From Sporomusa ovata DSM 2662 (GTDB lineage: Bacteria > Bacillota > Negativicutes > Sporomusales > Sporomusaceae), in contig NZ_ASXP01000001.1 of NCBI RefSeq assembly GCF_000445445.1, forward strand, positions 1,224,501 through 1,288,500: a stretch of 64,000 bases of DNA, read 5' to 3'. Positions 9,602 to 19,053 of the stretch are shown in pieces (the first letter of the stretch is position 1; the number at the start of each line of letters is the position of its first letter). Below the pieces are notes generated by a model. That model was not told where the DNA came from and did not search any database. It was given only the letters and a program-made list of their open reading frames with translations. The position numbers and the translations under genes were made by a program.

Positions 9602-10522
9602 ATGAAAGTCTTTAACCAGATAGAGAACGTGAAGCACCATCCACCTGTCTATATGGCTTTAGGTACTTTTGATGGTATTCATATTGGACATCAGGCAATC
9701 ATTATGCGTACACTGCAACAGGCTAAAAATAACAACTGCAGCAGTGCTGTCTTTACTTTTAGTAATCATCCGCTTGACGTGATTGATGCTGACCGCTGTC
9801 CGCCACTTATTATAACTAATCAGGAAAAGGTAAATTTAATTGCCGAGTTGGGTGTGGACATGTTATTTAATGTTCCCTTTACTACCGAATTCTTGCAATT
9901 AACTCCTGAAAAATTTATTGAGAAAATAGTTACTAACATTAATCTGCGGCATATAATTGTTGGTGCTAACTTCACTTATGGATATCGGGGGGCTGGAACG
10001 CCGGCGCTATTAACAGCTGCCGGTGCTAAACACGGTTTTACTGTCGATGTGGTTAATATGGTGGATAGGGAAGGCGTTATTGTAAGCAGTACTGTCATTA
10101 GGCAACTGGTTACAGAAGGGGCGGTTAAGCAGGCAGCAAACTTACTTGGCCGGCTGATAACTATGTCCGGTAAAATCAGTAAAGGTGACCAACGCGGGCG
10201 AAAACTTGGTTTTCCTACAGCAAATTTGGCGATTGTACAGGGGCTTTTGGTTCCGAGTGACGGGGTTTACGCTGTTTACGTATATGATGAAGCCGGTGCT
10301 AAGTATAATGGTGTTGCCAATGTTGGCAACAATCCTACTTTTACTCGTCAAACCCACCGTATTGAGGTACATATATTGAATTTTGACCGCGTTATTTATG
10401 GGCAGCAGCTAAAGATCCAATTTATCGATAGAATTCGTGGTGAAATTGCTTTTACTAACGTTAGGCAACTCAAAGAGCAAATGCAGTCAGATATTGAATT
10501 TGCTCGTAAACATTATTTTTAA
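9602..10522 (+). CDS. ribF: Bifunctional riboflavin kinase/FAD synthetase
   Basis: Converts riboflavin to FMN and FMN to FAD. The N-terminal nucleotidyltransferase domain has GTFDGIHIGH near residue 22 and ANFTYGYRGAG further on; the C-terminal kinase domain has GDQRGRKLGFPTAN. About 306 residues. ATG 9602 (MKVFNQ) matches the usual protein start, although an in-frame ATG at 9581 lies upstream and the AGGAG at 9584-9588 is 13 bases from 9602, so the start is not certain. Conserved truB-ribF-rpsO order. Confidence 0.95.
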   Translation: MKVFNQIENVKHHPPVYMALGTFDGIHIGHQAIIMRTLQQAKNNNCSSAVFTFSNHPLDVIDADRCPPLIITNQEKVNLIAELGVDMLFNVPFTTEFLQLTPEKFIEKIVTNINLRHIIVGANFTYGYRGAGTPALLTAAGAKHGFTVDVVNMVDREGVIVSSTVIRQLVTEGAVKQAANLLGRLITMSGKISKGDQRGRKLGFPTANLAIVQGLLVPSDGVYAVYVYDEAGAKYNGVANVGNNPTFTRQTHRIEVHILNFDRVIYGQQLKIQFIDRIRGEIAFTNVRQLKEQMQSDIEFARKHYF

Positions 10523-10533
10523 TTGTTCTGTGG

Positions 10534-10562
10534 TTTACATGTTTTAATTTTTATGGTAAAAT
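10534..10562 (+). promoter_or_regulatory. Promoter of rpsO
   Basis: TTTACA (10534-10539), a 17-base spacer and TAAAAT (10557-10562). About 100 bases of leader follow before rpsO, containing GC-rich segments that could fold; such leaders often bind S15, but no specific S15 motif could be confirmed here. Confidence 0.65.
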
Positions 10563-10666
10563 ATTTTTTAGTGAGTAAATCACATCATTAACCGTAGCGA
10601 GGATAATCGAGTCTCCGGCGATGTCTTGGCTAATGGGGATAGACAAGAAAAAGGAGGTGAACCACA

Positions 10667-10933
10667 GTGTTGACACCTGAAAACAAACAAAAGCTTATTG
10701 AAACATATCGTGTACACTTAAATGATACCGGATCTCCTGAAGTTCAGATTGCTATTCTTACTGAACGTATTAATTATCTAACTGAACATTTGAGAGAACA
10801 TAAAAAAGACCATCACTCCCGTCGCGGCCTGCTAAAAATGGTTGGTCAGCGCAGAGGTCTCTTGAATTATCTGCGTGAAAGCGATATTGAACGTTATCGT
10901 TCAATTTTAGAAAAACTTAACTTACGGAAATAA
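10667..10933 (+). CDS. rpsO: 30S ribosomal protein S15
   Basis: Primary 16S rRNA-binding protein of the small subunit. It begins LTPENKQKLI and contains TGSPEVQIAILTERI and HKKDHHSRRGL; 88 residues, typical. The start is GTG at 10667, set by the strong AAGGAGGTG just upstream. A terminator follows immediately, so it can be transcribed independently of pnp. Confidence 0.97.
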   Translation: MLTPENKQKLIETYRVHLNDTGSPEVQIAILTERINYLTEHLREHKKDHHSRRGLLKMVGQRRGLLNYLRESDIERYRSILEKLNLRK

Positions 10934-10935
10934 GT

Positions 10936-10966
10936 AAAAAGCGGATTTTCCGCTTTTTATTTTTTT
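10936..10966 (+). terminator. Rho-independent terminator after rpsO
   Basis: AAAAAGCGGA (10936-10945) pairs with TCCGCTTTTT (10949-10958) over a 3-base loop and runs into ATTTTTTT. Confidence 0.88.
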
Positions 10967-11066
10967 CTTAGGTTAAAGAAAATAAAAAAGGGAATAATAA
11001 GAAAAATGTCGAACAGTTAATCTTTGCTAAAAGAAAAGGGGCTTATACAGAGGAGGAAAATAAAAT

Positions 11067-13178
11067 ATGGAAAAATTCCAGATGGAACTAGGTGGCCGGA
11101 CCTTGATCATTGAATCAGGGAAAATGGCTAAACAAGCCAGCGGTGCGGTGTTGGTGCGTTACGGCGATACTGCAGTGTTGGTAGCAGCAACCCAATCAGC
11201 TGAACCGAGACCAGGGATTGACTTTTTCCCGTTAACAGTTGATTATGAAGAACGCTTATATTCAGTAGGTAAAATTCCAGGTGGTTTTATTAAGCGGGAA
11301 GGGCGTCCAAGTGAAGCATCTATTTTAGCCAGTCGTTTAATTGATCGTCCGATTCGACCACTGTTTGCCGATGGATTGCGTAATGATGTTCACGTAGTAG
11401 CGACAGTAATGTCGGTGGATCAAAATAACCCGCCTGATATTGCAGCTATGATTGGTGCATCTTGCGCTTTAAGTATTTCTGACATTGTCTTTAACGGGCC
11501 TGTTGGCGGCGTTCGCGTTGGGTTGATCGATAATCAATTTATTTTGAATCCTACGATAGAGCAGCAAGAAAAAAGCGATCTTAACTTAGCTGTAGCAGGC
11601 ACAAAAGATGCTATCCTGATGGTTGAAGCAGGAGCAAATGAATTGTCTGAGGATACGATGCTTGAAGCGATTTTATTTGGGCATGCTGCAATTAAAGAGA
11701 TAGTGGCTTTTCAGGAAACTATTATTGCTAAAATTGGCAAGCCTAAGAAGGAAAAACCGATTTATGAAGTGCCAGCCGAAATTGACGTGGCTATGCGTGA
11801 GTACATAACCGAACAGTTAAAAGTTGCTGTAGCTAATGCGGACAAACTGGTACGTGAGGAAAATATCAAGCAGATTAAAAATGAAGCTACTGAGCATTTC
11901 TTGTCAATTTACCCTGAGAACGGAAAAGATATTAATAATATGTTCCAAAAGATTCTCAAAGAGATTGTGCGGAAAATGATTACAGTAGATAAAATTCGTC
12001 CTGATGGCCGTCAGATTGACGAAGTACGTCCTATTACCTGTGAAGTAGGTTTGTTGGCCCGTACTCATGGCTCAGGACTATTTACACGCGGTCAAACACA
12101 AGTGTTTACTATTACTACGTTAGGAGCTATTGGCGACGAACAGATTCTTGATGGTCTTGGGGTTGAGGAATCCAAACGCTATATGCATCATTATAATTTT
12201 CCGTCATTTAGTGTTGGTGAGACTAGACCTTCACGTGGGCCTGGACGCCGTGAAATCGGTCATGGTGCATTAGCTGAGCGGGCACTAGTACCTGTTATCC
12301 CTTCCGAGATGGAGTTCCCGTATACCCTTCGTTTAGTATCAGAAGTACTAGAGTCCAATGGCTCTACTTCTATGGGCAGTGTATGCGGCAGTACCTTATC
12401 CCTAATGGATGCAGGTGTCCCAATTAAAGCGCCGGTATCTGGCATAGCTATGGGCTTAGTTAAAGATGGCAGCAATTACACAATCTTAACTGATATTCAA
12501 GGCATGGAAGACGCGCTTGGAGATATGGATTTTAAAGTGGCTGGTACTACTAAAGGTGTAACTGCCATGCAGATGGATATGAAAATATCGGGGATTACGG
12601 AAGCAATTTTTAAAGATGCGTTAGCACAAGCGAAACGTGGCCGGATGCATATTTTAGGCAAAATGCTTGAGGCGATCAAAGAACCCAGAAAAGAACTTTC
12701 CCCGTTTGCACCACGCATTATTACCATGGAAATTGATCCGGATAAAATCCGGGATGTTATTGGACCAGGTGGCAAGACAATTAAAAAAATTATTGAAGAG
12801 ACCGGCGTTAGCATTGATATTGAAGATGATGGCAAGGTTTTCATCGCCGCTGTTGATGTTGAAGCTGGCCAAAAGGCAGTGAGCATCATTGAAGCCTTAA
12901 TACGCAGTGTCGAAGTTGGTGCCACATATACTGGTAAAGTCACTCGGTTAATGAATTTTGGTGCATTTGTCGAAATTATTCCTGGTAAGGAAGGCCTTGT
13001 GCATATCTCGCAGCTCGCACTTGAGCGTATTGCCAAAGTGGAAGATGTCGTTAAAGTAGGCGATGAAATTATGGTCAAAGTGACCGAAATTGACCGCCAG
13101 GGACGTATTAATTTGTCTCGTAAAGAATTGTTGAAGGCCGAACAAAAAGATAATCAGCCTGAAAATGCTGGAAAATAG
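11067..13178 (+). CDS. pnp: Polyribonucleotide nucleotidyltransferase (PNPase)
   Basis: 3'-5' phosphorolytic RNA exonuclease and degradosome component. Two RNase PH-like domains (residues about 1-220 and 310-540) flank an all-alpha domain; a KH domain (IGPGGKTIKKIIEETG near 562) and an S1 domain (VTRLMNFGAFVEI near 625) follow. 703 residues, full length. GAGGAGG precedes the ATG. The rpsO-pnp pair is conserved across bacteria. Confidence 0.97.
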   Translation: MEKFQMELGGRTLIIESGKMAKQASGAVLVRYGDTAVLVAATQSAEPRPGIDFFPLTVDYEERLYSVGKIPGGFIKREGRPSEASILASRLIDRPIRPLFADGLRNDVHVVATVMSVDQNNPPDIAAMIGASCALSISDIVFNGPVGGVRVGLIDNQFILNPTIEQQEKSDLNLAVAGTKDAILMVEAGANELSEDTMLEAILFGHAAIKEIVAFQETIIAKIGKPKKEKPIYEVPAEIDVAMREYITEQLKVAVANADKLVREENIKQIKNEATEHFLSIYPENGKDINNMFQKILKEIVRKMITVDKIRPDGRQIDEVRPITCEVGLLARTHGSGLFTRGQTQVFTITTLGAIGDEQILDGLGVEESKRYMHHYNFPSFSVGETRPSRGPGRREIGHGALAERALVPVIPSEMEFPYTLRLVSEVLESNGSTSMGSVCGSTLSLMDAGVPIKAPVSGIAMGLVKDGSNYTILTDIQGMEDALGDMDFKVAGTTKGVTAMQMDMKISGITEAIFKDALAQAKRGRMHILGKMLEAIKEPRKELSPFAPRIITMEIDPDKIRDVIGPGGKTIKKIIEETGVSIDIEDDGKVFIAAVDVEAGQKAVSIIEALIRSVEVGATYTGKVTRLMNFGAFVEIIPGKEGLVHISQLALERIAKVEDVVKVGDEIMVKVTEIDRQGRINLSRKELLKAEQKDNQPENAGK

Positions 13179-13193
13179 TAGATAATCAGCTGG

Positions 13194-13221
13194 GACTTGG
13201 CAAAGCCAAGTCTTTTTATTT
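13194..13221 (+). terminator. Rho-independent terminator after pnp
   Basis: GACTTGGC (13194-13201) and GCCAAGTC (13205-13212) form an 8-bp stem with an AAA loop, followed by TTTTTATTT. Confidence 0.9.
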
Positions 13222-13292
13222 CGGCTCATAAAATACAGGCAATAGTAATACATTGTATTACTACGCAAGAGTAGTGAGCGGGAGTTGATTAT

Positions 13293-14015
13293 ATGCAGTG
13301 TAAAGTGGTAACTGTAGGAAAAGTTCGTGCTTGGTATGTATATTTTACTATTGGCGTTTTTATGGTAGTCGCTATGCTGGCAGGCAGTCTTCAACCACTA
13401 GTAAGCACTACGCAGCTAGCTGCTGCAGTGCCGCCGGTATTTCAGGGTAATCCATCTCAGCCACAGATTGCATTAGCTTGCAATGTATTTTGGGGAGAGG
13501 AATATCTTCCAGACATGTTGAAAACACTTGATGAAAATAATATTCATATTACTTTTTTTATTGGTGGCAGCTGGGCCAACAAATATCCGGAAGTACTTAA
13601 AGATATGGCTAATAGAGGCCACGAACTTGGAAACCATACCTATAGTCATCCGCATCCTAATATCTTAAGTAAAGAAAAAAATAAAGAACAGATAGTAAAA
13701 ACAGAGGAGCTTGTGAACAGCGTTACAGGGATAAAAACAAATTTATATGCACCGCCCTATGGTGAATACAACAATACAGTACTGCTAGCTGCCCAAGAAC
13801 TCGACTATACTACTATTATGTGGAGTATTGATACCATTGACTGGAAGCGCCCGCCCCCTGAAGTTATCACCGAGCGGGTGCTAAAAAAACTTCATAATGG
13901 TGCTATTATTCTGATGCATCCGACAGCACCAACAGCTCAGGCTCTTCCAGGGTTAATTGCTGAAATAAAGAAACGTGGATATACGATAACGACAGTATCT
14001 GATATACTAAAATAG
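13293..14015 (+). CDS. ylxY: YlxY-type polysaccharide deacetylase-like sporulation protein
   Basis: Secreted or membrane-anchored NodB-fold protein: residues about 14-45 form one hydrophobic signal/anchor segment, then the deacetylase domain. The metal ligands HTYSHPHPN are kept, but the usual first motif TFDDG is replaced by LACNVFWGEE, so the general base and metal-binding Asp pair is missing; YlxY-family members are known for this, and activity is doubtful. Its place directly after pnp and ahead of an M16 peptidase matches B. subtilis ylxY-mlpA. 240 residues. Confidence 0.82.
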   Translation: MQCKVVTVGKVRAWYVYFTIGVFMVVAMLAGSLQPLVSTTQLAAAVPPVFQGNPSQPQIALACNVFWGEEYLPDMLKTLDENNIHITFFIGGSWANKYPEVLKDMANRGHELGNHTYSHPHPNILSKEKNKEQIVKTEELVNSVTGIKTNLYAPPYGEYNNTVLLAAQELDYTTIMWSIDTIDWKRPPPEVITERVLKKLHNGAIILMHPTAPTAQALPGLIAEIKKRGYTITTVSDILK

Positions 14016-14024
14016 AATAAATAG

Positions 14025-14048
14025 GCAGGCGAAAGCCTGTTTTTTTTA
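14025..14048 (+). terminator. Rho-independent terminator after the ylxY-like gene
   Basis: CAGGC (14026-14030), GAAA tetraloop, GCCTG (14035-14039), then a run of eight T. Confidence 0.75.
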
Positions 14049-14127
14049 TTGCCATATTGTATCATCTGTGATAGTATTATGTTTACATAAGCTGAAAACC
14101 TTTTATTATGTTTAGCTGAGAACTAAG

Positions 14128-14167
14128 TTACTTGCAGCCTTTCACTTTTCGCAATGGCTGCAAGTAA
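14128..14167 (+). promoter_or_regulatory. 12-bp perfect hairpin upstream of the GH18 gene
   Basis: TTACTTGCAGCC (14128-14139) pairs with GGCTGCAAGTAA (14156-14167) over a 16-base loop. It ends 15 bases before the ribosome binding site of the next gene and lacks a clean U-tract, so it is probably a leader structure. Confidence 0.5.
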
Positions 14168-14196
14168 GCTATGCTTTTTGGAATGGAGGTTAGGAT

Positions 14197-15438
14197 ATGA
14201 ACAAATACAAGAATGTACTATCCTGGGTAGTAATAATGGTTTTTATGATGACTATTATGTTGCCTGTTACCCCTGCATATGCCGCTTTTTCAATAGCTGA
14301 TTTACTAGGACAAGCTACTGCGGCTAATGACTCTGGTGTGTCGACTGGCATGAGTACAGGTAAAGGCATGCTGGATATTTTTCTTGGCCTATTACTAGGC
14401 AAATTTTTGGGCAATGCTTTTAACAGTTCTACCAATGAGGCAACGAACAATAGCTCTGCCGGTGGATTAATCAGTTCATCACCGAAAGAATTTGTGGGTT
14501 TTTATGCCGAATGGTGGGGAGCAGATACTTCTTCCTATAACTCAATGATAAAAAATACTGATGTAATTAAAACAATTGCACCATTCTGGGCTACCATGCA
14601 GGCAGATGGTACAGTGATTGACCGCGGCGGCAATGACCATGCTGCAGTGGTTAAAACTGCTCAACAGAAGGAAATGACAGTATTGCTGCTGGTTAATAAT
14701 GCCAAACAAGATAACAACACGTCTGCGCCAATTCATACCGTACTGGCAAATCCGGCACTTAGGACGAAAGCGATTGACAATTTTGAGGCCTATATCAAGA
14801 AGTATAATCTTGACGGTATCAATGTTGACTTTGAAATGGTGCCTGCTGAGGACCGCGATAACCTGACAGCATTTATGCGGGAGCTTTCTGCCCGCCTCAA
14901 ACCACAGGGCTTGCTTGTTACAATTGATGTTTTTCCTAAACAAAATGAAAATAATGATGTGGCCGCTGCCTATGATTATGCAGAGCTGGCTAACTACGCT
15001 GACAAGATTATGATTATGGCTTATGACAATCATGGCATGTGGAGTGGGCCCGGCCCGATTGCGGATATTGGCTGGGTAGAAAACAACCTAAAATATGCAC
15101 TCAAGTTTATCCCTAAGAATAAATTATACCTTGGTATTGCGGCCTATGGGTATGATTGGTCAGCCCAGGGAACACAATCGTTAGAGTATAAGGCGATAAT
15201 GGATCTATCCCAGCGTTATGGACAAGCAGTGCAATGGGATGATGCAGCAAAATCTCCGTATTTTAGTTATACTGCCGCTGATGGTATTGCTCACACCGTT
15301 TGGTTTGAAAACAGCGAAAGTATAAAACATAAGCTGGCACTTATTACTAAATATGACATTGCTGGTGCAGCTATGTGGAAGCTTGGCGAAGAAGATCCCG
15401 GAGTTTGGACAATCCTGCGGGATACGTTTCGCAAGTGA
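14197..15438 (+). CDS. Secreted family 18 glycoside hydrolase (spore/cell-wall type)
   Basis: Probably cleaves N-acetylglucosamine-containing glycans such as peptidoglycan. The signal peptide spans residues 1-30 (hydrophobic, ending AYA). A small-residue linker with a hydrophobic stretch (about 35-85) leads into the TIM barrel from about residue 95. The catalytic signature LDGINVDFE (DGxxxDxE) lies near residue 207-215 and MIMAYDNHG follows, as in YaaH/YdhD-type enzymes; no LysM repeats are present. A close neighbour is the amidase seven bases further on its own RBS, suggesting a shared wall-remodelling role. Confidence 0.85.
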   Translation: MNKYKNVLSWVVIMVFMMTIMLPVTPAYAAFSIADLLGQATAANDSGVSTGMSTGKGMLDIFLGLLLGKFLGNAFNSSTNEATNNSSAGGLISSSPKEFVGFYAEWWGADTSSYNSMIKNTDVIKTIAPFWATMQADGTVIDRGGNDHAAVVKTAQQKEMTVLLLVNNAKQDNNTSAPIHTVLANPALRTKAIDNFEAYIKKYNLDGINVDFEMVPAEDRDNLTAFMRELSARLKPQGLLVTIDVFPKQNENNDVAAAYDYAELANYADKIMIMAYDNHGMWSGPGPIADIGWVENNLKYALKFIPKNKLYLGIAAYGYDWSAQGTQSLEYKAIMDLSQRYGQAVQWDDAAKSPYFSYTAADGIAHTVWFENSESIKHKLALITKYDIAGAAMWKLGEEDPGVWTILRDTFRK

Positions 15439-15471
15439 TTCCAAATGAATAAAACTCAATACAGGAGGTTT

Positions 15472-16359
15472 ATGGTGTATAGTAAAAAAATAGTGATAGT
15501 AACCATGCTTTTGGTCTTGGTATTTAATATAGCAGGACCAGTACAAGTAAGTCATGCTGCGGCTTTGGACAGTGTTATCAATACTCTGGCAGCTTCGACT
15601 GTTTCAGCCACCAATAGTGGGGCTGGCGGGTCAGACGTATTTAGCAAGCTATTTAGCTTATTATTTGATAAAATACTCGGGCCAATATTGAATATTTTTA
15701 GTGGTGGCAAAGCCGCAACCACCTTACCCGATAATCCGGTAAAAGTGACACCGCTTCCTGCTGATGAAGGGACTTCAGGTATTGTAGACAGCGGTATATT
15801 GCGCGGTAAAGTTATTGTTGTTGATCCTGGTCATGGTGGCAGCAACCCCGGTGCGGTAGCTAATTACACCAGAGAAACAGATAACAACTTGGCAGTTGGT
15901 CTCAAATTGAGAGATAAGCTGACTAAAGCTGGAGCAAAAGTTATTATGACCAGGGAAAGTGATCGCACTGTTGCACCGGAAGGTAGTTCATTAGGTCAGG
16001 AGTTGGCAGCACGCGTGGATATTGCTGAAGCGAATAATGCAGATATTTTTGTCAGTGTCCACTCGAACTCCAATCCCGACCCTTCCATATATGGAACGAT
16101 GACTTTTTATCCGAGTGGCAAATCATCCAAATTGGCACTTGAGGTTCAAAACAGTATCATTAAAGAAACCGGTGCTGTAGATAAAGGAACTTCCTCGGCA
16201 ACTTTCTATGTGCTGCGCAATACATCCATGCCGAGCATTTTGGTCGAAATGGGTTTTGTGACCAATGCAGGCGAGGCCCGTAAGTTGCAGGAAGATAATT
16301 ACCGGAATAAAATAGCTCAGGGTATTTTTAATGGTGTAGTAAAATACTTTAACAACTAG
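15472..16359 (+). CDS. N-acetylmuramoyl-L-alanine amidase (Amidase_3)
   Basis: Zinc amidase cutting the bond between muramic acid and the stem peptide. Signal peptide at residues 1-28; a hydrophobic linker; catalytic domain from about residue 115 with VVDPGHGGSNPG (Zn His), SVHSN (Zn His) and LVEMGFVTN (catalytic Glu). ATG 15472 or GTG 15475 fits AGGAGG at 15463-15468 better than the upstream ATG 15445. About 295 residues. It is followed by a clear terminator. Resembles CwlD-type enzymes, but the spore-specific role is inferred. Confidence 0.88.
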   Translation: MVYSKKIVIVTMLLVLVFNIAGPVQVSHAAALDSVINTLAASTVSATNSGAGGSDVFSKLFSLLFDKILGPILNIFSGGKAATTLPDNPVKVTPLPADEGTSGIVDSGILRGKVIVVDPGHGGSNPGAVANYTRETDNNLAVGLKLRDKLTKAGAKVIMTRESDRTVAPEGSSLGQELAARVDIAEANNADIFVSVHSNSNPDPSIYGTMTFYPSGKSSKLALEVQNSIIKETGAVDKGTSSATFYVLRNTSMPSILVEMGFVTNAGEARKLQEDNYRNKIAQGIFNGVVKYFNN

Positions 16360-16379
16360 TAATGTTAGTTTGTTTTTTA

Positions 16380-16418
16380 ACAGAGATAAACGTAGTGTGA
16401 ATATCTCTGTTTTTTTCT
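16380..16418 (+). terminator. Rho-independent terminator after the amidase gene
   Basis: ACAGAGATA (16380-16388) and TATCTCTGT (16402-16410) form a 9-bp stem with a 13-base loop, followed by TTTTTT. Confidence 0.87.
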
Positions 16419-16544
16419 TTAGCAAATTTAGGTATAATAAGGTTTATACTACCTGGGAAGATATTCTTTTGAAATGGTTACCAATAAGAACAATTTGTAG
16501 TAAAATACGAAGGCATTATTTTTGCTGTAATGAAAAGGAGATTT

Positions 16545-17798
16545 ATGTACAAAAAATCAGTATTGCCAAATGGAATTCGCATTGTATCTGAAACGATTCC
16601 TTATGTGAAATCAGTTAGTATGGGCGTATGGCTTGCAACAGGATCAAGGCTTGAAGAAGAATATAATCATGGAGTTTCTCATTTTATTGAACACTTGATG
16701 TTTAAAGGAACGGCCCGGCGTTCGGCCAAGGATATTGCTGAGCTAGTTGATGCTGTTGGTGGGCAGTTGAATGCATTTACTGCTAAAGAGTGTACTTGTT
16801 ACTATTTGAAGGTTTTGGATTCTCATGCTGATTTAGCGATGGATATTCTAAGCGATATGCTGCTGTCATCAAAATTTGCCGAAGAAGATATAGAACGTGA
16901 GCGCCAGGTAGTAATGGAAGAAGTACATATGTATGAAGATTCCCCAGATGAATTGGTGCATGACCTTCATCTGGATACTGTGTGGCCTGTTCATCCACTT
17001 GGGCGAAATATTTTGGGCACGACTGATTCAATTGAACGCTTTAATCGAGATACTATACTGAAATATTATCAGGATTTTTACACGCCTGATAATATGGTAA
17101 TTGCTGCTGCCGGAAACATAACTCATGAAGAATTAGTAGCATTAGCGACCCGTTATTTTAATGGCTTTAAAGGACAAAAAAGAGAATTAGCGATAACTCC
17201 CCCGACCTTTGAGTCGGCCAGAACAATTATTTGCAAAGATTCCGAGCAAGTGCATATCTGCTTAGGAACATTGAGTGTGCCCCAGGAGGACCCCAAAATC
17301 TATCCCGTTTATATTTTTAATAATCTATTAGGTGGCGGAATAAGCTCTAAATTATTCCAAACCATTCGCGAAGAACGTGGACTGGCCTATTCCATTTATT
17401 CTTATCAAAATAGCTACAAGGATGCCGGCTTGCTTACAATTTACGCCGGTACTCGACCCGTAAATGTAAATCAGGTGTTAGACCTTATAATAGAAAACTT
17501 GCGGGAATTTAGAAGTAAAGGCATAAGTGAGCAAGAAATGATTAAGTCCAAAGAGCAAATAAAGGGGAGTTTGCTGCTGGGCTTAGAGAGCTCAAGCAGC
17601 AGGATGTCCCGTATTGGAAAAATGGAAGTTACTTTGGGAAAATTTGTTTCTTTAGATGAAGTTGTAAACAAGATAGATCAGGTGACGCTAACTGATGTGA
17701 ACCAAATGATAGAGCAAATGCTTGTTGCTGAAAAACTATGCTTTACTGCGCTGGGCCCTATTGGCTCATTAACTATTAATACTAATTTTAGTTTTTAA
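16545..17798 (+). CDS. mlpA: M16 family zinc peptidase (MlpA/YmxG)
   Basis: Insulinase/processing-peptidase family protein. The inverted zinc motif HFIEH is near residue 46 with the downstream Glu in EEVHMYEDSPDE; two M16 half-domains give 417 residues. ATG 16545 follows AAGGAG by four bases, better than ATG 16530 which overlaps that site. In B. subtilis the orthologue lies between ylxY and ymxH, as here. Confidence 0.92.
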   Translation: MYKKSVLPNGIRIVSETIPYVKSVSMGVWLATGSRLEEEYNHGVSHFIEHLMFKGTARRSAKDIAELVDAVGGQLNAFTAKECTCYYLKVLDSHADLAMDILSDMLLSSKFAEEDIERERQVVMEEVHMYEDSPDELVHDLHLDTVWPVHPLGRNILGTTDSIERFNRDTILKYYQDFYTPDNMVIAAAGNITHEELVALATRYFNGFKGQKRELAITPPTFESARTIICKDSEQVHICLGTLSVPQEDPKIYPVYIFNNLLGGGISSKLFQTIREERGLAYSIYSYQNSYKDAGLLTIYAGTRPVNVNQVLDLIIENLREFRSKGISEQEMIKSKEQIKGSLLLGLESSSSRMSRIGKMEVTLGKFVSLDEVVNKIDQVTLTDVNQMIEQMLVAEKLCFTALGPIGSLTINTNFSF

Positions 17799-17809
17799 GG
17801 AGGAATTTT

Positions 17810-18253
17810 ATGGCAAGAGGATTTGAGGTAATTAGTCAATATCAAGAGCATGATATAAAATTACCTATTCGCAAGACTGCGTTAAGTGCCGGGTATGATC
17901 TTACAATTGCCCAGGATGCTACTTTGTTTCCCGGAAAGGTTGTGTTAGTTCCGACAGGTATTAAAGCTTATATGGAGGAAGACGAATACCTAGGCATTCA
18001 TATTCGCTCTGGTTTGGCTATTAAGCATAGTTTGAGTTTAATTAATGGGCAAGGGATTATTGATGCTGACTATTATAATAATAAGGAGAATGAGGGACAT
18101 ATTTTAATTGCCGTTTTTAACCATGGGTCAGAATCTGTTACAATTACCAAAGGAACCAGATTAGCACAGGCGATTTTTTATAAGTATCTAAAAGCAGATA
18201 ACGATTGTACTGATACTGTTCGTTCAGGCGGCTTTGGGAGTACAGGTCAGTGA
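17810..18253 (+). CDS. dut: dUTP diphosphatase
   Basis: Hydrolyses dUTP to dUMP and pyrophosphate, keeping uracil out of DNA. Trimeric dUTPase motifs are visible: AGYDLTIA, IRSGLAIKHSLSL, NGQGIIDADYYN and the C-terminal GGFGSTG. 147 residues; GGAGG precedes the ATG. It is twelve bases after mlpA and likely cotranscribed. Confidence 0.93.
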   Translation: MARGFEVISQYQEHDIKLPIRKTALSAGYDLTIAQDATLFPGKVVLVPTGIKAYMEEDEYLGIHIRSGLAIKHSLSLINGQGIIDADYYNNKENEGHILIAVFNHGSESVTITKGTRLAQAIFYKYLKADNDCTDTVRSGGFGSTGQ

Positions 18254-18330
18254 ATGAATGGTGATTTTTTTTCATAACTTATTCATATTAACCATATACA
18301 TAGGTAGAAGCAGGTTAAGGGAGGGCTACT

Positions 18331-18651
18331 ATGTATACCTGGGCGACATTAGTATTAATTATCTTGATGGTTATGGGGTCTGTTTGGCTGCGTGTTTGTC
18401 GTTTGCGCATGTCTTTGGACAATATACCCCATATTGAGCCAAAAGCATCGCCCTTTTCCCATGCTGTACAAGATTTAGTTGCCACTGCCGGCGGCGTATA
18501 TCTTTCTTTGGTAATGATTGTTTCATTTTTAAAGCTGGAGCTGCCTGAACGGATAACTATCAGTATAATTACTTTCGATCCTCTGGCCATGACGGCGATT
18601 GCAGTGGCGGTTATTCAACCGGTTGTTAGTAAATTATTTGATAGCAAGTAG
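18331..18651 (+). CDS. Small two- or three-segment membrane protein, unknown function
   Basis: Not recognised by name. 106 residues with a hydrophobic helix at about 4-22, another near 52-68, and a third near 85-98. The hydrophilic loop carries a HIEPKASPF segment. GGGAGG precedes the ATG. It lies between dut and the ymxH-like gene, nine bases before the latter, so a role with that sporulation-linked cluster is possible but unproven. Confidence 0.7.
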   Translation: MYTWATLVLIILMVMGSVWLRVCRLRMSLDNIPHIEPKASPFSHAVQDLVATAGGVYLSLVMIVSFLKLELPERITISIITFDPLAMTAIAVAVIQPVVSKLFDSK

Positions 18652-18659
18652 GTGAAAGC

Positions 18660-18923
18660 ATGCGGATAAGTGAAATGACTGGAAAAGAAGTTATTAATTT
18701 GGGAGACGGTGCGCGTTTAGGTATCGTTGGCGAGTGTGAACTTACTTTTGACAGTTGCTCCGGTGTTATTGGCGGCTTAATTCTCCCCAAACGAAAAACA
18801 GTATTTAATTTTTTAGGTGACAATCAGATAGTACTAATACCATGGGAGGCAATCAAACGCATTGGGGATGAAGTTGTTATTGTTGACTTAGATAATGCGT
18901 ATGAGCGCATGTACTCTAGCTAA
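18660..18923 (+). CDS. ymxH: YlmC/YmxH family sporulation protein
   Basis: PRC-barrel-like protein of 87 residues. It begins RISEMTGKEVINLGDGARLG and contains GVIGGLILP and LIPWEAIKRIGDEVVIVD, the usual YlmC/YmxH pattern. In B. subtilis ymxH follows mlpA and precedes the spoVF genes; here a terminator follows instead. The biochemical function is unknown. Confidence 0.88.
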   Translation: MRISEMTGKEVINLGDGARLGIVGECELTFDSCSGVIGGLILPKRKTVFNFLGDNQIVLIPWEAIKRIGDEVVIVDLDNAYERMYSS

Positions 18924-18934
18924 GTTTGGAGAAT

Positions 18935-18967
18935 AAAAGACTTGGCTTGTGTCAAGTCTTTTATTCT
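18935..18967 (+). terminator. Rho-independent terminator after ymxH
   Basis: AAAAGACTTG (18935-18944) and CAAGTCTTTT (18953-18962) form a 10-bp stem with an 8-base loop and a T-rich tail. Confidence 0.87.
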
Positions 18968-19053
18968 TTACCTTTCCATCTAGCATAAAAAATGCGGTAT
19001 TTGTCAACCCTAACAGTAAACTGTATATCAGATTAATGTTAGGAGGCTTATTG

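Noticed and set aside
10563..10660. S15 autoregulatory leader of rpsO
   Set aside because: The leader could fold, but no specific S15-binding signature could be identified by eye.
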